Positions 31,596 through 40,825 are shown, counted from the first letter of the stretch. The stretch: DNA of 58,999 nucleotides from Vallitalea okinawensis (GCF_002964605.1 NZ_PQDH01000017.1:1-58999); one strand, 5' to 3'. Numbers and translations are program-made. Notes: generated by a model not told the origin, from the letters alone.

Positions 31596-31677
31596 TTATC
31601 AGTGAATAAAGCTAACGAGAGAAAAGGGTATCATTGTTATGGTCCAAAAATATTAAAAAATAGTCTACTTAAGCTAT

Positions 31678-31705
31678 TTGATTATCTCCTTCTTGCTATT
31701 ATAAT
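31678..31705 (+). promoter_or_regulatory. Promoter of the alpha-mannosidase gene
   Basis: TTGATT (31678-31683), 16-bp spacer, TATAAT (31700-31705). A small dyad (AAATAG...CTATTT) lies just upstream at about 31656-31679. Confidence 0.65.
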
Positions 31706-31761
31706 GGAAACATAAGTATGAAAACAAATCATTTCGTTGATAAAGCAAGGAGGAAGGGATA

Positions 31762-34700
31762 ATGCCATATAATATAGAAGGTATGTATCAACAGGTTAAT
31801 CATTTTAAAGATGCTATCGCACCTCATATTTATACACCTATAGCTGAACTTGAAGCTACAGTGTGGGTAACACCAGAGCCAGTTTCCTTTAAAAATAAAT
31901 GCACAGGTGAAATGAAAGTTATCAAAAAAGGTGAAACATGGGGGAAGCTTTGGGACTGTGGTTGGTTTCACCTTACAGGAGAAGCTCCAGCTGAAGCAAA
32001 AGGTAAAAAGTTAGTATTGCTTATAGATGTAAACGGTGAGGGGTGTTTGTTTGATGAGCAGGGGTGTCCGATACGCGGTTTAACCAATATTAGCTCTTCG
32101 TTTGATTTTAGTTTAGGTCGTCCAGGTAAAAGAGTATTACAATTTGTTAATGAATCAGAAGGAAATGAAAAAGTAGATATCTGGTTGGAAACAGGGTGTA
32201 ATGACCTTTTTGGTCGATATAGTAAAAAAGGTACATTAGAAAATGCAGATATAGCTATATGTCATGAAGAGATGCGATCACTATATTATGACGTTGAGGT
32301 TCTTGCCAGCTTAATGGAGAGTCTTCCAAAAGATTCTGCAAGGTATTCCAGAATTTTATATGCCTTATATGAGGCAAAGTTAAGTATGAAAGATTATACG
32401 GAAGAAGAAGCTATTAAGGCAAGAAAAATAATGAAACCTGAACTTGATAAACAAAGTGGAGATCCTTCCTTAACTGTTAGTGGTATCGGACATGCTCATA
32501 TTGACCTTGCTTGGCTATGGCCAATAAGAGAAACAATTCGCAAAGGTGGACGTACTTTTTCTACTGTCATAGAATTGATGGAGCGTTATCCAGACTACAT
32601 ATTTGGTGCAAGTCAACCTCAGTTATATCAATGGATGAAGGATGGATATCCATTATTATATAATAAGATGAAAGAACGTATAAAAGAAGGTAGATGGGAG
32701 GTACAAGGTGGTATGTGGGTAGAGCCTGATACTAACGTATCTGGTGGAGAAGCTCTAGTAAGACAATTTCTATATGGAAAAAAATTTTTCAGAGAAGAAT
32801 TTGATCAAGATATGAAGGTCTTATGGTTACCAGATGTTTTTGGCTATACAGGTGCTTTGCCCCAAATTATGAAAAAATCCGGTATTGATTACTTTATGAC
32901 TATCAAATTGTCATGGAATAGTACTAATCAATTTCCACATCACACTTTTGTATGGGAAGGTATTGATGGATCAAAGGTTTTAGCCCACATGCCACCAGAA
33001 GGTACCTATAACAGTTCTGCTAAACCAGATGCAATTGATAAAGCAGAAAAATCATTTAAGGATAAAGGGGTTTCTGATTACTGCCTTATGCTATATGGTA
33101 TTGGAGATGGTGGAGGAGGTCCTGGTGCTGAACATCTAGAAAGGCTAAAGCGTATAAAGAATCTTGCTGGAATTGCGCCTGTTAAACAAGAATTTTCTAT
33201 TGACTTCTTTGAAAGAATTGAGAAAAATCAGGGCAGCTATCAAACTTGGTGCGGTGAGCTATATCTTGAAAAACACCGAGGAACTCTAACCACCCATGGA
33301 AGGAACAAGTGGTATAATAGAAAAATGGAATATGCTCTTAGAGAATTAGAATATGTGGCGTCCCTTGCAAGTCAATATGAGGGTTTTAGTTATCCACAAG
33401 AAAAGCTCGAAAAGCTTTGGAAAGAAGTCCTCCTCTATCAATTCCACGATATTCTACCAGGTTCTTCGATCAAGCGTGTATATGATGAGTCAGTAGATCG
33501 TTATGAACTTATGTTAAAGGAAACTGAAGCAATGATCAAAGAAGTTTATGAAGCATTAGTTCATCATGTTGATGCTAGTAACTACCAGTCACCTTATTTC
33601 ATTAGCAATTCACTATCCTGGGAGAGGAAAGAATGGATTGATGTTGAGGGGAAATGGTTTAATGTCATTATACCTCCTATGGGCTATACCGTGATTGAAC
33701 AAAACATTAACCAAACAGGTGTCTCTGATGATTTACATGTAGATGAGTGTTTCATGGCTAATGATAAGTTGAAGATTGCTTTCAATGAGAATGGAACAAT
33801 CCAATCTATTTTTGATAAAGTCAATAATAAAGAAGTTCTTGCTCCTATGGCAACAGCAAATGAACTCACTGTTTATGTGGATGAGGGAAATGCTTGGGAT
33901 ATACCTTTTGACTATTATAATAAGACATCAGAAAGATTTGAGTTAGTAGAAAGAAAAGCTTATATTGATGGACCAAAAGTTATTGTACGACAGACTTATA
34001 CCTATGATGAATCCAAACTGATTCAAGATGTAGTTTTAACGAAAGGTAGTTATCGAATTGATTTCCATACACAAGTGAATTGGTATGAAGAGAGTAAAAT
34101 GCTCAGGACCTCTTTTCCTGTCGATATCTACGCAAAAGAAGCAACTTGTGACATACAGTTTGGTACCATTAAGCGACCTACTCACAATAATACCACTTGG
34201 GATATGGCAAAGTATGAGGTGGCTGCACATAAATTCGTTGATTTATCTCAAAGAGATTATGGTGTTGCCCTTATGAATGATAGTAAGTATGGCTATCGTG
34301 TTCATGAAAACACGATGGACTTAAACTTATTAAGAAGTACTCAGTATCCTGGGGAATCAGCAGATCAGGGTAAGCATGAATTTACTTATTCCTTATACCC
34401 ACATCTAGGTGATCATGTTAAAGGTGAAGTTAGTAAGGTTGCTTATGAATTGAATATACCACTAAGAAAAATGAAAGTAGAGTCAAGTCAATCTATACTA
34501 CAAAAGACTAAATCCTTCATACAAATTGATGCTGAAAACATCGTCATTGAAGCAGTTAAGAAAGCAGAATATGATGATAGTATGATTGTTCGTTTATATG
34601 AAAACAATGGTCAATCTACCAATGCCAATATTCAATTTGATTGGCTAGTTAAAAGGATAGAACTTGTTAATTTCATGGAAGAATATGACAAAAATTTGAC

Positions 34701-34773
34701 TATTGACGATAACAATAAGGTAGCTTTGCAATTTAAACCATTTGAAATTCATACTTTAAAAATAAAAGCATAA
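31762..34773 (+). CDS. GH38 alpha-mannosidase
   Basis: 1003 residues, cytoplasmic (no signal peptide), ATG after AAGGAGGAAGG. Hydrolyses terminal alpha-mannosides. Catalytic domain starts GIGHAHIDLAWLWPIRETIRKGGRTFSTVIELMERYPDYIFGASQPQLYQW (about 242-292, Zn ligands in HAHIDLAW), continues WEVQGGMWVEPDTNVSGGEALVRQFLYGKKFF and carries the nucleophile Asp in LWLPDVFGYTGALPQIMKKSG (about 354-374). FHDILPGSSIKRVYDE (about 562) and the mid-domain helical bundle follow; beta domains complete the protein. Length and order match bacterial GH38 enzymes that act on imported oligosaccharides. Alone on its transcript; convergent with the DeoR gene and next to the inositol cluster, so mannosyl-inositol or N-glycan fragments are possible substrates (inference). 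Confidence 0.93.
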   Translation: MPYNIEGMYQQVNHFKDAIAPHIYTPIAELEATVWVTPEPVSFKNKCTGEMKVIKKGETWGKLWDCGWFHLTGEAPAEAKGKKLVLLIDVNGEGCLFDEQGCPIRGLTNISSSFDFSLGRPGKRVLQFVNESEGNEKVDIWLETGCNDLFGRYSKKGTLENADIAICHEEMRSLYYDVEVLASLMESLPKDSARYSRILYALYEAKLSMKDYTEEEAIKARKIMKPELDKQSGDPSLTVSGIGHAHIDLAWLWPIRETIRKGGRTFSTVIELMERYPDYIFGASQPQLYQWMKDGYPLLYNKMKERIKEGRWEVQGGMWVEPDTNVSGGEALVRQFLYGKKFFREEFDQDMKVLWLPDVFGYTGALPQIMKKSGIDYFMTIKLSWNSTNQFPHHTFVWEGIDGSKVLAHMPPEGTYNSSAKPDAIDKAEKSFKDKGVSDYCLMLYGIGDGGGGPGAEHLERLKRIKNLAGIAPVKQEFSIDFFERIEKNQGSYQTWCGELYLEKHRGTLTTHGRNKWYNRKMEYALRELEYVASLASQYEGFSYPQEKLEKLWKEVLLYQFHDILPGSSIKRVYDESVDRYELMLKETEAMIKEVYEALVHHVDASNYQSPYFISNSLSWERKEWIDVEGKWFNVIIPPMGYTVIEQNINQTGVSDDLHVDECFMANDKLKIAFNENGTIQSIFDKVNNKEVLAPMATANELTVYVDEGNAWDIPFDYYNKTSERFELVERKAYIDGPKVIVRQTYTYDESKLIQDVVLTKGSYRIDFHTQVNWYEESKMLRTSFPVDIYAKEATCDIQFGTIKRPTHNNTTWDMAKYEVAAHKFVDLSQRDYGVALMNDSKYGYRVHENTMDLNLLRSTQYPGESADQGKHEFTYSLYPHLGDHVKGEVSKVAYELNIPLRKMKVESSQSILQKTKSFIQIDAENIVIEAVKKAEYDDSMIVRLYENNGQSTNANIQFDWLVKRIELVNFMEEYDKNLTIDDNNKVALQFKPFEIHTLKIKA

Positions 34774-34873
34774 GGAATTCATCTATATATAAAAGTTATA
34801 CAGTAGGTTATCATGACTTGAAATGAATTAGAATATCAAGATATGATTAAGCTGATTCATAGGATATATACCA

Positions 34874-34904
34874 AAACAAGGGCAGGTTTTACCTGCTCTT
34901 GTTT
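34874..34904 (+). terminator. Bidirectional 14-bp-stem terminator
   Basis: AAACAAGGGCAGGT (34874-34887) pairs with ACCTGCTCTTGTTT (34891-34904), one G-U, loop TTT. It touches the stop codon of the DeoR gene on the minus strand. Confidence 0.85.
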
Positions 34905-35655
34905 ATATGATTTGAATATTAGTAAAGGATTCATAACCTTCAAGAAGTTTATCCGTTAGAATGGTATCGACTGAGGCAACATCAGCCACTTTATAGGGGG
35001 ATACCTGATTGAATTTGGATTGATCGACCAGGAGATACCATGAGAAGGCAACATCAGTGACTGCTTGAATGATTTGGTTGCTGACTTCTGTTGATACAGA
35101 AACACCAAAGTTCTTGTCGATAGCAGAAGAACTGGTAATGGCTTTATTTATATTGAAGGTTTGTAAGTATTCACGAATCTGGTTGTTGGTTGTAAAGGCA
35201 TAATTGCCGTATACAACAACCTCACCTCCAATAAGAATGAGGGTTCTACATTTATCTTTGAGTATCAAAGCTGCTTCCAAGTTATTAGTAATGATGGATA
35301 TATCATCACTCCGTTGAATATGATTGGCAAGGGAAGCGCATGTATAGCCTGAACCTAAGAAGATGGTATCGCCTTTTTGAATATATTGATAGGCGGCCTG
35401 TGCCAAATTATCTTTAAGTGTATTGGTATTGGTTATAATGGTAGAAGGTGTAATGATGGACGGTGAACTAACTTCCGAATTCAACACAGCGCCTCCATGG
35501 GTTTTAGTGATCAATCCTTGGCTTTGTAGCTTATTTAAATCTTTACGTATTGTCACGTCGCTGACGTTAAAACGCCTAACCAAATCATTAACATGGACAA
35601 TCCCTTCCTTCTCAAGTAATCTTATTATTTCTTCTGAACGCTGTATTGCAAACAT
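34903..35655 (-). CDS. DeoR-family repressor, probable IolR-like regulator of inositol genes
   Basis: 250 residues. N-terminal DeoR HTH: RSEEIIRLLEKEGIVHVNDLVRRFNVSDVTIRKDLNKLQSQGLITKTHGGAVL (about 6-58), the exact DeoR pattern with HGGA after the wing. The C-terminal DeoRC sensor domain follows: IFLGSGYTCASLANHI (about 95-110, phosphosugar loop), ISIITNNLEAALIL, LILIGGEV and LVDQSKF (about 214-220). Ligand likely a phosphorylated intermediate; in Bacillus IolR it is 2-deoxy-5-keto-gluconate 6-phosphate. Located 29 bases after iolB and inside the iol locus. I infer it binds the ATAACCAATRAAA sites found at four promoters. Confidence 0.85.
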   Translation of the reverse strand: MFAIQRSEEIIRLLEKEGIVHVNDLVRRFNVSDVTIRKDLNKLQSQGLITKTHGGAVLNSEVSSPSIITPSTIITNTNTLKDNLAQAAYQYIQKGDTIFLGSGYTCASLANHIQRSDDISIITNNLEAALILKDKCRTLILIGGEVVVYGNYAFTTNNQIREYLQTFNINKAITSSSAIDKNFGVSVSTEVSNQIIQAVTDVAFSWYLLVDQSKFNQVSPYKVADVASVDTILTDKLLEGYESFTNIQII

Positions 35656-35684
35656 ATTACTAACTCCTCTAACTTTTAGTATGG

Positions 35685-36482
35685 TTAATGATCAGGCCAA
35701 AGTTTGGCATCGGGTTGTTCTACCCATAGATGTTCTTCAACAAATGTAGGTTTGATATAAGGATTCCCTTCGAGATGTCTAATGGCAAAAATGAAGTACA
35801 TGGCATATCCTGGTGCTGCTACTTGGGGATGATCCATATTTGGAGGTATTAAAACTGTGTCATTTTCTTCCAGTAGAACAGCGTCATCACCAAGCTTCAA
35901 TAAACCAAATCCTTTTTTATTCACTGGGTGAAACTTGTAAAAATAAATTTCAGGCTGCTCATGGTGATGAGAAGGAAAACCAGCCCATTTACCAGGATAG
36001 TGCATATCTTCCCCTAACATCAAGTTGGAAAGTGGATCAATGGATTTATCAATAATAGTTCTAGTAATTCTAGTTCCTGCTTCATTCATGAATCCTTTAC
36101 CACGTTCTTCTACAACAGTATCTTCAGCACGACGAAGCACATTGTGTGTCATATCAGGGTTCTCCGTTTTAAAGATAGCAATTTCTGTATTATCAGTAGT
36201 ACAGGTTATATCGACAGAAGTATTTGGAGCCAATTGTAAGGTAACAGGATTATGATCATAATAGTTCTCCCTATACATTGTCTCGGTTTGACCATTAAAA
36301 GTCACTTGGATGCCGCCATAGATAATAAGGTAAGCCCTTTCTAATGGTTGGTCATTGGTATAAGTATCTCCGGCATTAAGCTTTAGAATTTCAAAGTCCA
36401 TGAGGTAGTCACGAAAAGGACCTGTTATATCAACTATTTTATTTGTTCCATTTGAAAAATCGTTGGGTTGTTTTAGTTTCAT
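35685..36482 (-). CDS. iolB: 5-deoxy-glucuronate isomerase IolB
   Basis: 265 residues, ATG after GGAGG. Converts 5-deoxy-D-glucuronate to 2-deoxy-5-keto-gluconate, step 4 of myo-inositol breakdown. Bicupin with metal-binding cluster HYPGKWAGFPSHHHEQPEIYFYKFHP (about 160-185; H, HH and E), WAGFPSHHHE being the family signature, and DNTVLIPPNMDHPQVAAPGYAMYFIFAIRHLEGNPY (about 212-248). Length is standard (about 270). Separated from iolE by a terminator and carries its own promoter with an operator, so it forms a two-gene transcript with the DeoR gene. Confidence 0.95.
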   Translation of the reverse strand: MKLKQPNDFSNGTNKIVDITGPFRDYLMDFEILKLNAGDTYTNDQPLERAYLIIYGGIQVTFNGQTETMYRENYYDHNPVTLQLAPNTSVDITCTTDNTEIAIFKTENPDMTHNVLRRAEDTVVEERGKGFMNEAGTRITRTIIDKSIDPLSNLMLGEDMHYPGKWAGFPSHHHEQPEIYFYKFHPVNKKGFGLLKLGDDAVLLEENDTVLIPPNMDHPQVAAPGYAMYFIFAIRHLEGNPYIKPTFVEEHLWVEQPDAKLWPDH

Positions 36483-36497
36483 AATGAACCTCCAATT

Positions 36498-36536
36498 CTT
36501 ATTGGTTATATTAGCATATGAATGATGTTATGGCAA
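36498..36536 (-). promoter_or_regulatory. iolB promoter with ATAACCAAT operator
   Basis: Minus strand TTGCCA (36531-36536), 17-bp spacer, TAATAT (36508-36513). The motif ATAACCAATAAG (36498-36509) overlaps the -10 box; it matches 11 of 13 positions of the element found at 39706 and 57995. Confidence 0.75.
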
Positions 36537-36570
36537 GTTATATTTACTTACTTTTTGATATTTTTAAAAA

Positions 36571-36595
36571 GGGGAGCATATCAGTAATGCTCCCC
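36571..36595 (-). terminator. Terminator after iolE
   Basis: GGGGAGCAT (36571-36579) pairs with ATGCTCCCC (36587-36595); on the minus strand TTTTTAAAAA follows. It separates the iolD-iolE transcript from iolB. Confidence 0.85.
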
Positions 36596-36648
36596 CTAAT
36601 AATGTTAGATGAGAGAGGCTTATACCTTTCTAACATTACAAGCTTTGA

Positions 36649-37572
36649 TTAAAGCCCAGTTTTTTCAGTAATGAATGTTCTGGCTTTCTTCGCATATTCA
36701 AGTGGGTTGGCTATAGCTGGGTCCTGCTCTGCTTCAATAACAATCCACCCTTGATAGTTGCTGGCACTGATAATCTCAAAAATACTGTCCCAGTCAACCA
36801 TATCGCCATCACCTGGCACTGTATAGATACCTTCTTTAACAGCTTGTAAGAAGCTAAGTTTTTTATCTTTAACACGTTGGAGAATATGGCTTCGTACATC
36901 CTTGAAATGGATATGTACGACTTGGTCAATGTACTTACGAAGAACTTCAACTGCATCCTCGCCTGCGAAAGTAGCATGACCAGTATCATATAGAACTCCA
37001 ACAAGACTTTTATCGACTTTAGACATTAATTTATCGAACTCTTCCATGGATTGTACACCTGTACCCATGTGGTAATGGTATCCTATTTTCATCCCTTTAC
37101 GCTGAGCTATCTCACCCATTTTGTTCAGACCAGCTGCAATTTTATCAAATTGTTCTTCAGTTAATACAGGAGCATCATCAAACATTTTCTTCGTAATATC
37201 CCCTTGTATTGTTTGTCCAGTTTCACAAACACCAACAACTCGTGCACCTAAAGCGTATAAGAAGTCCGTTAATTCTTCAAAACGCTGTAAAGTCTCTTCT
37301 TCTGGCTGAGTAGTAAATTCGCAGCTGAACCATTGGTTACATATTTGCATATTCCTAATATCACATTCATAAGCTAAAGTCTCAATATCCGTTGGGTATT
37401 TGTTTCCTATTTCGCTACCGCTAAATCCAGCTAAAGCCATTTCGCTTAAGCATTGTTGGAAGGTAAGCTCGCCTCCAAGTTCAGGTAGATCATCGTTTGT
37501 CCAGTTAATTGGAGCACATCCAAGTTTAATAAAGTGTTTGGATAAATCCATTTTACTTCCAGTCTTTCTCAT
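36649..37572 (-). CDS. iolE: Myo-inosose-2 dehydratase IolE
   Basis: 307 residues, ATG with GAGGAG about 9 bases upstream. Dehydrates 2-keto-myo-inositol to 3D-(3,5/4)-trihydroxycyclohexane-1,2-dione. TIM-barrel of the xylose isomerase-like family: KLGCAPINWTNDDLPELGGELTFQQCLSEMALAGFSGSEIGNKYP (about 15-60) is the IolE signature, then GYHYHMGTGVQSMEEFDKLM (about 163-182, His ligand), GVLYDTGHATFAGED (about 192-206, Asp), VVHIHFKDVRSHILQRV (His) and the C-terminal metal Glu in GWIVIEAEQDPA (about 277). Preceded by iolD with a gap of 50 bases and followed by a terminator. Confidence 0.95.
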   Translation of the reverse strand: MRKTGSKMDLSKHFIKLGCAPINWTNDDLPELGGELTFQQCLSEMALAGFSGSEIGNKYPTDIETLAYECDIRNMQICNQWFSCEFTTQPEEETLQRFEELTDFLYALGARVVGVCETGQTIQGDITKKMFDDAPVLTEEQFDKIAAGLNKMGEIAQRKGMKIGYHYHMGTGVQSMEEFDKLMSKVDKSLVGVLYDTGHATFAGEDAVEVLRKYIDQVVHIHFKDVRSHILQRVKDKKLSFLQAVKEGIYTVPGDGDMVDWDSIFEIISASNYQGWIVIEAEQDPAIANPLEYAKKARTFITEKTGL

Positions 37573-37622
37573 TATACTATCTCCTCACATATGGTAATTT
37601 TTTTGAAATACTTCAAGTTGTT

Positions 37623-39488
37623 TTAATAAGGGAAACATCGTGTGCTTACCTTTTTATTCATTTCAATTGCAGCTTGTTCAACTTTAGGGTCATCAGCTAC
37701 TTGAGCTGTTCCAACACGCCAGAAATGTTCAAATCCTCCTGTCATCGTACCTGGTAATACCTTAATATCAATGAGAGTGGATTTTGTTTGTTTCTTAGCA
37801 TCATTAAGGGCTACAATTAATTCTTCACGATTGGTTACTCTATAAGAAACTGCGCCATAGCCCTCAGCTATTTTAGCAAAATCAATAGTTGTATAATCTC
37901 CTAGGAGTGCATTTCCTGATTCATCCCGATATCGGAACTCCGTTCCAAAAGTATTAATGCCCTGTGAACGTTGAAGATTATGAATACATTGATGACCATT
38001 ATTATCAAATAAGAGTACATTGATTTTCTGATCTTCCTGTAGGGAGGTGAATAAATCTGAATGTCCCATTAGAAATCCACCATCACCCACAAAACAATAG
38101 CTCTCTACAGAGGGTTCAGCTAGTTTGGTTCCAAGAGCACCGCTGACTTCATAGCCCATACAAGAAAAACCATACTCCAGATGATATGTATCGGGTTCCG
38201 TTGGGCGCCATACACGTTCTAAATCAGAGGGTAAACTTCCTGAAGCAGATACTATGATGGATTTCTGGTCTATGGTTTGATTGATGGTGTAGAGAGCAGC
38301 TGTTTGACAGAAGCCATCTTCTCGAGTTGCATGGTCCATTTTTTCAAGTTCTTGATCCCAATCAGCTTTTGCTTGATGGATCTCATTCGTATACGTAGAA
38401 GTATAGTTGATGTCTTCAAGAGCAGCTTTCAAACTAATTAGAGCCTTTTTTGCATCGGCAACAATACTTGTCGCATTCATCTTATAGGCATCTGCGTTGT
38501 TGATATTAATAGTGATTAAGTCTACATCCGGGTTTTGATAAGCGAATTTGGAGGAAGTAACGAAATCGTTTAAACGAGTACCAACAGCGATGATAACATC
38601 AGCTTCTTTTGCTAAACGGTTAGCAGCAAGAGTACCACAAACACCACCACCACCAAGGTTAAGTGAATGATTCCAAGGTATAATACCTTTACCTGCCTGT
38701 GTTTCTGAAAAAGGTATATTGAAAGTTTCACAGAAATCAACCAGTTCTTTTTCAGCGTCAGAATAACGAACACCACCACCGCAGATGACTAGTGGTTTTT
38801 TCTTATCCTTGATGATCTCAGTAACTTGTTCTAAATCATAAGCATCCATATCGATTCTTCTTATTCGATGAACACGTTTTTTGAAGAATGATTCAGGATA
38901 ATTATAACTTTCACCTTGAACATCCTGTGGTAAGCAAAGTGTAACCGCTCCAGTCTCAGCTGGATTAGTTAGAACACGGATGGCATTAATAGCTGAACTC
39001 ATCAGTTGTTCAGGGCGTTGAATACGATCCCAGTATTTGCTGACAGAACGAAAAGCATCATTGGCAGTAATGGAAGGATCATATTGTTGCTCAACTTGTT
39101 GGAGTACTGGATCAGGTTGTCTGTCAGAGTAAGCATCTGATGGCAGTAATAGAAGAGGTATGCGGTTGACTGAGGCTGTACCTGCTGCTGTTACCATATT
39201 CAAAGAACCTGGTCCTATTGAAGCTGTGCAGGCGAAAATTTCTTTTCTCCTTTTTTGTTTTGCATAAGCAACAGCTACATGAGCTATTTCCTGTTCATTT
39301 TTACCTGCATAGTACTTGATTCGATCTTTATATTGATCAAGAGCTTGCCCAAGTCCTACTACATTACCATGACCGAAAATACCCATAACACCTTTAACGA
39401 ATTTCGTTTCAACGCCATCTACTTCAATATATTGGTTGTCTAGAAATTCTAATAATGCCTGTGCAGTCGTTAGTTTTCTTGTTTTCAT
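37623..39488 (-). CDS. iolD: 3D-(3,5/4)-trihydroxycyclohexane-1,2-dione hydrolase IolD
   Basis: 621 residues, ATG after AAGGAGG. Thiamine-diphosphate enzyme that opens the cyclitol ring to 5-deoxy-D-glucuronate. Acetolactate-synthase-like architecture: N-terminal PYR domain with GIFGHGNVVGLGQALDQ (about 31-47) and NEQEIAHVAVAYAKQKRR (Glu contacting ThDP, about 60-78), central domain KKPLVICGGGVRYSDAEKELVDF, and C-terminal PP domain with VGDGGFLMGHSDLFTSLQEDQKINVLLFDNNGHQCIHNLQ (about 462-502, the GDG-x25-NN motif). Length near the family norm (about 635). First gene on the minus-strand iol transcript, under three operator copies. Confidence 0.96.
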   Translation of the reverse strand: MKTRKLTTAQALLEFLDNQYIEVDGVETKFVKGVMGIFGHGNVVGLGQALDQYKDRIKYYAGKNEQEIAHVAVAYAKQKRRKEIFACTASIGPGSLNMVTAAGTASVNRIPLLLLPSDAYSDRQPDPVLQQVEQQYDPSITANDAFRSVSKYWDRIQRPEQLMSSAINAIRVLTNPAETGAVTLCLPQDVQGESYNYPESFFKKRVHRIRRIDMDAYDLEQVTEIIKDKKKPLVICGGGVRYSDAEKELVDFCETFNIPFSETQAGKGIIPWNHSLNLGGGGVCGTLAANRLAKEADVIIAVGTRLNDFVTSSKFAYQNPDVDLITININNADAYKMNATSIVADAKKALISLKAALEDINYTSTYTNEIHQAKADWDQELEKMDHATREDGFCQTAALYTINQTIDQKSIIVSASGSLPSDLERVWRPTEPDTYHLEYGFSCMGYEVSGALGTKLAEPSVESYCFVGDGGFLMGHSDLFTSLQEDQKINVLLFDNNGHQCIHNLQRSQGINTFGTEFRYRDESGNALLGDYTTIDFAKIAEGYGAVSYRVTNREELIVALNDAKKQTKSTLIDIKVLPGTMTGGFEHFWRVGTAQVADDPKVEQAAIEMNKKVSTRCFPY

Positions 39489-39526
39489 GAGAATCCTCCT
39501 TAAATTATGAGAGAAAATTGTATAGT

Positions 39527-39618
39527 ATAACCAATGAAATGTTATGATTGGTTACGATTTAGTTGGTTATTGTTTTGAAAACTTATGAATAGTATAACTC
39601 ATGATGAAAAAATGTCAA
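39527..39618 (-). promoter_or_regulatory. iolD promoter with three ATAACCAAT-type operators
   Basis: Minus strand TTGACA (39613-39618), 16-bp spacer, TATACT (39591-39596). Downstream of the start site, three copies of the core: ATAACCAATGAAA in plus orientation (39527-39539), ATTGGTTA (39547-39554) and GTTGGTTAT (39562-39570) in the other. A cluster of repressor sites in the leader. Confidence 0.75.
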
Positions 39619-39666
39619 TATAAAAACTAAAAATAATTAAAAAATATACAAAAGCAACAAAAAATA

Positions 39667-39718
39667 TTGACAAACAAAAATAATCGGAATACAATATAAA
39701 TATTCATAACCAATAAAA
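39667..39718 (+). promoter_or_regulatory. Importer/iolC operon promoter with operator
   Basis: TTGACA (39667-39672), 17-bp spacer, TACAAT (39690-39695). ATAACCAATAAAA at 39706-39718 covers the first transcribed bases. It is divergent from the iolD promoter 50 bases away. Confidence 0.8.
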
Positions 39719-39782
39719 ACTTAGGAATGTACTTAAAAATTTATTTTTATGGGTTACGGAAAAATTTTTATGGAGGGTTAAC

Positions 39783-40766
39783 ATGAAAAAATTATTATCA
39801 CTTGTATTATTGGTAGTGCTTGTAGCGTCTTTATTTGTGGGGTGTACTGAAGAGAAGGCAGAGACAGCTCCTGTTAATGAGGAGAAAGAAACGACAAGTA
39901 CTGAAACTGAGAAAAAGGATAAAATCGTCCTTGGATTTGCTTCTAATAGTTATTCGGACAAATGGCAGACATACTTAAATGACGCCGTTCAAAAGAAATG
40001 TGATGAGTTAGGAGTAGAAGTTGTGTTCTCTGATGGTAAAGGTGATCCTGCAACTCAACTTGCTAATGTAGAGAATTTTATAGTAGAAGGTGTTGATGCT
40101 ATTCTTATCGTTATGGTAGATCCATCAGCCCCAAAACCATTCATTACTGCATGTGAGAATGCTGGCATTCCATTGATTGCTGTTAACAGAAAGTTTGAAG
40201 GTGCAAATGTTTTCGTTGGATCTGATGATATTAATGCTGGAAATATTCAAATGGAATATGTTGCAGAAGCTCTTGCTGAAAAAGGAAATGTTGTTATTCT
40301 TGAAGGGATGCCAGGACACAATTCAGCTGTAAAACGTACTGAAGGAAACACTATGATTTTAGACAATTATCCTGATATGCAGTTAATTTTTAAAGATACA
40401 GGTAAGTGGGATAGAGCTAAGGGAATGGAAATTACCGAGAATTGGTTGCAGTCTGGTGAGGAAATCAATGCGATTATTGCCAATAATGATGAAATGGCGA
40501 TTGGAGCTATCCGAGCTCTAGAAGCTATAGGTAAGAATGACGAAGTAATTGTAGCTGGTGTTGATGCTACTCCTGATGCTCTTGAATATGTAAAGAATGG
40601 AACCCTTGAAGTGACAGTATTCCAAAGTCCTTTTGGACAAGGTGGTACAGGAGTTGAAGCAGCTATGGACCTTATCAATGGTGTAAAGGTGCCTGAATAC
40701 GTAGATGTACCTTTTGAGAAGGTAACCATTGATAATGTAGACGAATATATTAAGATTTGGGAATAG
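39783..40766 (+). CDS. Sugar/cyclitol ABC transporter substrate-binding lipoprotein (RbsB-like)
   Basis: 327 residues, ATG after GGAGGG. Lipoprotein signal LVVLVASLFVGC (lipobox Cys at about 21), an acidic Ser/Thr linker, then a periplasmic-binding-protein type 1 (ribose-type) fold: KIVLGFASNSYSDKWQTYLNDAVQKKCDELGVEVVFSDGKGDPATQLANVENFIVEGVDAILIVMVDPSAPKPFITACENAGIPLIAVNRKF (about 48-138), then VFVGSDDINAGNIQMEYVAEAL, INAIIANNDEMAIGAIRALEA (about 235-256) and VIVAGVDATPDALEYVKNGTLEVTVFQSPFGQGG. First gene of the plus-strand inositol operon, so the ligand is probably myo-inositol or a relative (inference from context). Confidence 0.87.
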   Translation: MKKLLSLVLLVVLVASLFVGCTEEKAETAPVNEEKETTSTETEKKDKIVLGFASNSYSDKWQTYLNDAVQKKCDELGVEVVFSDGKGDPATQLANVENFIVEGVDAILIVMVDPSAPKPFITACENAGIPLIAVNRKFEGANVFVGSDDINAGNIQMEYVAEALAEKGNVVILEGMPGHNSAVKRTEGNTMILDNYPDMQLIFKDTGKWDRAKGMEITENWLQSGEEINAIIANNDEMAIGAIRALEAIGKNDEVIVAGVDATPDALEYVKNGTLEVTVFQSPFGQGGTGVEAAMDLINGVKVPEYVDVPFEKVTIDNVDEYIKIWE

Positions 40767-40770
40767 TGAT

Positions 40771-40796
40771 GATGCCGGAGAATTTTCTCCGGTATC
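40771..40796 (+). terminator. Stem-loop between binding-protein and ATPase genes
   Basis: GATGCCGGAGAA (40771-40782) pairs with TTCTCCGGTATC (40785-40796), one G-T. No T-run follows (TTAATACTTAAAC). Such hairpins usually protect the abundant binding-protein mRNA or trim read-through into the ATPase gene. Confidence 0.65.
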
Positions 40797-40825
40797 TTAA
40801 TACTTAAACACAGAGGAGAATGTAT

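Noticed and set aside
36483-39488. One continuous iolD-iolE-iolB-deoR transcript
   Set aside because: A terminator at 36571-36595 and a new promoter with operator at 36498-36536 separate iolB-deoR from iolD-iolE.
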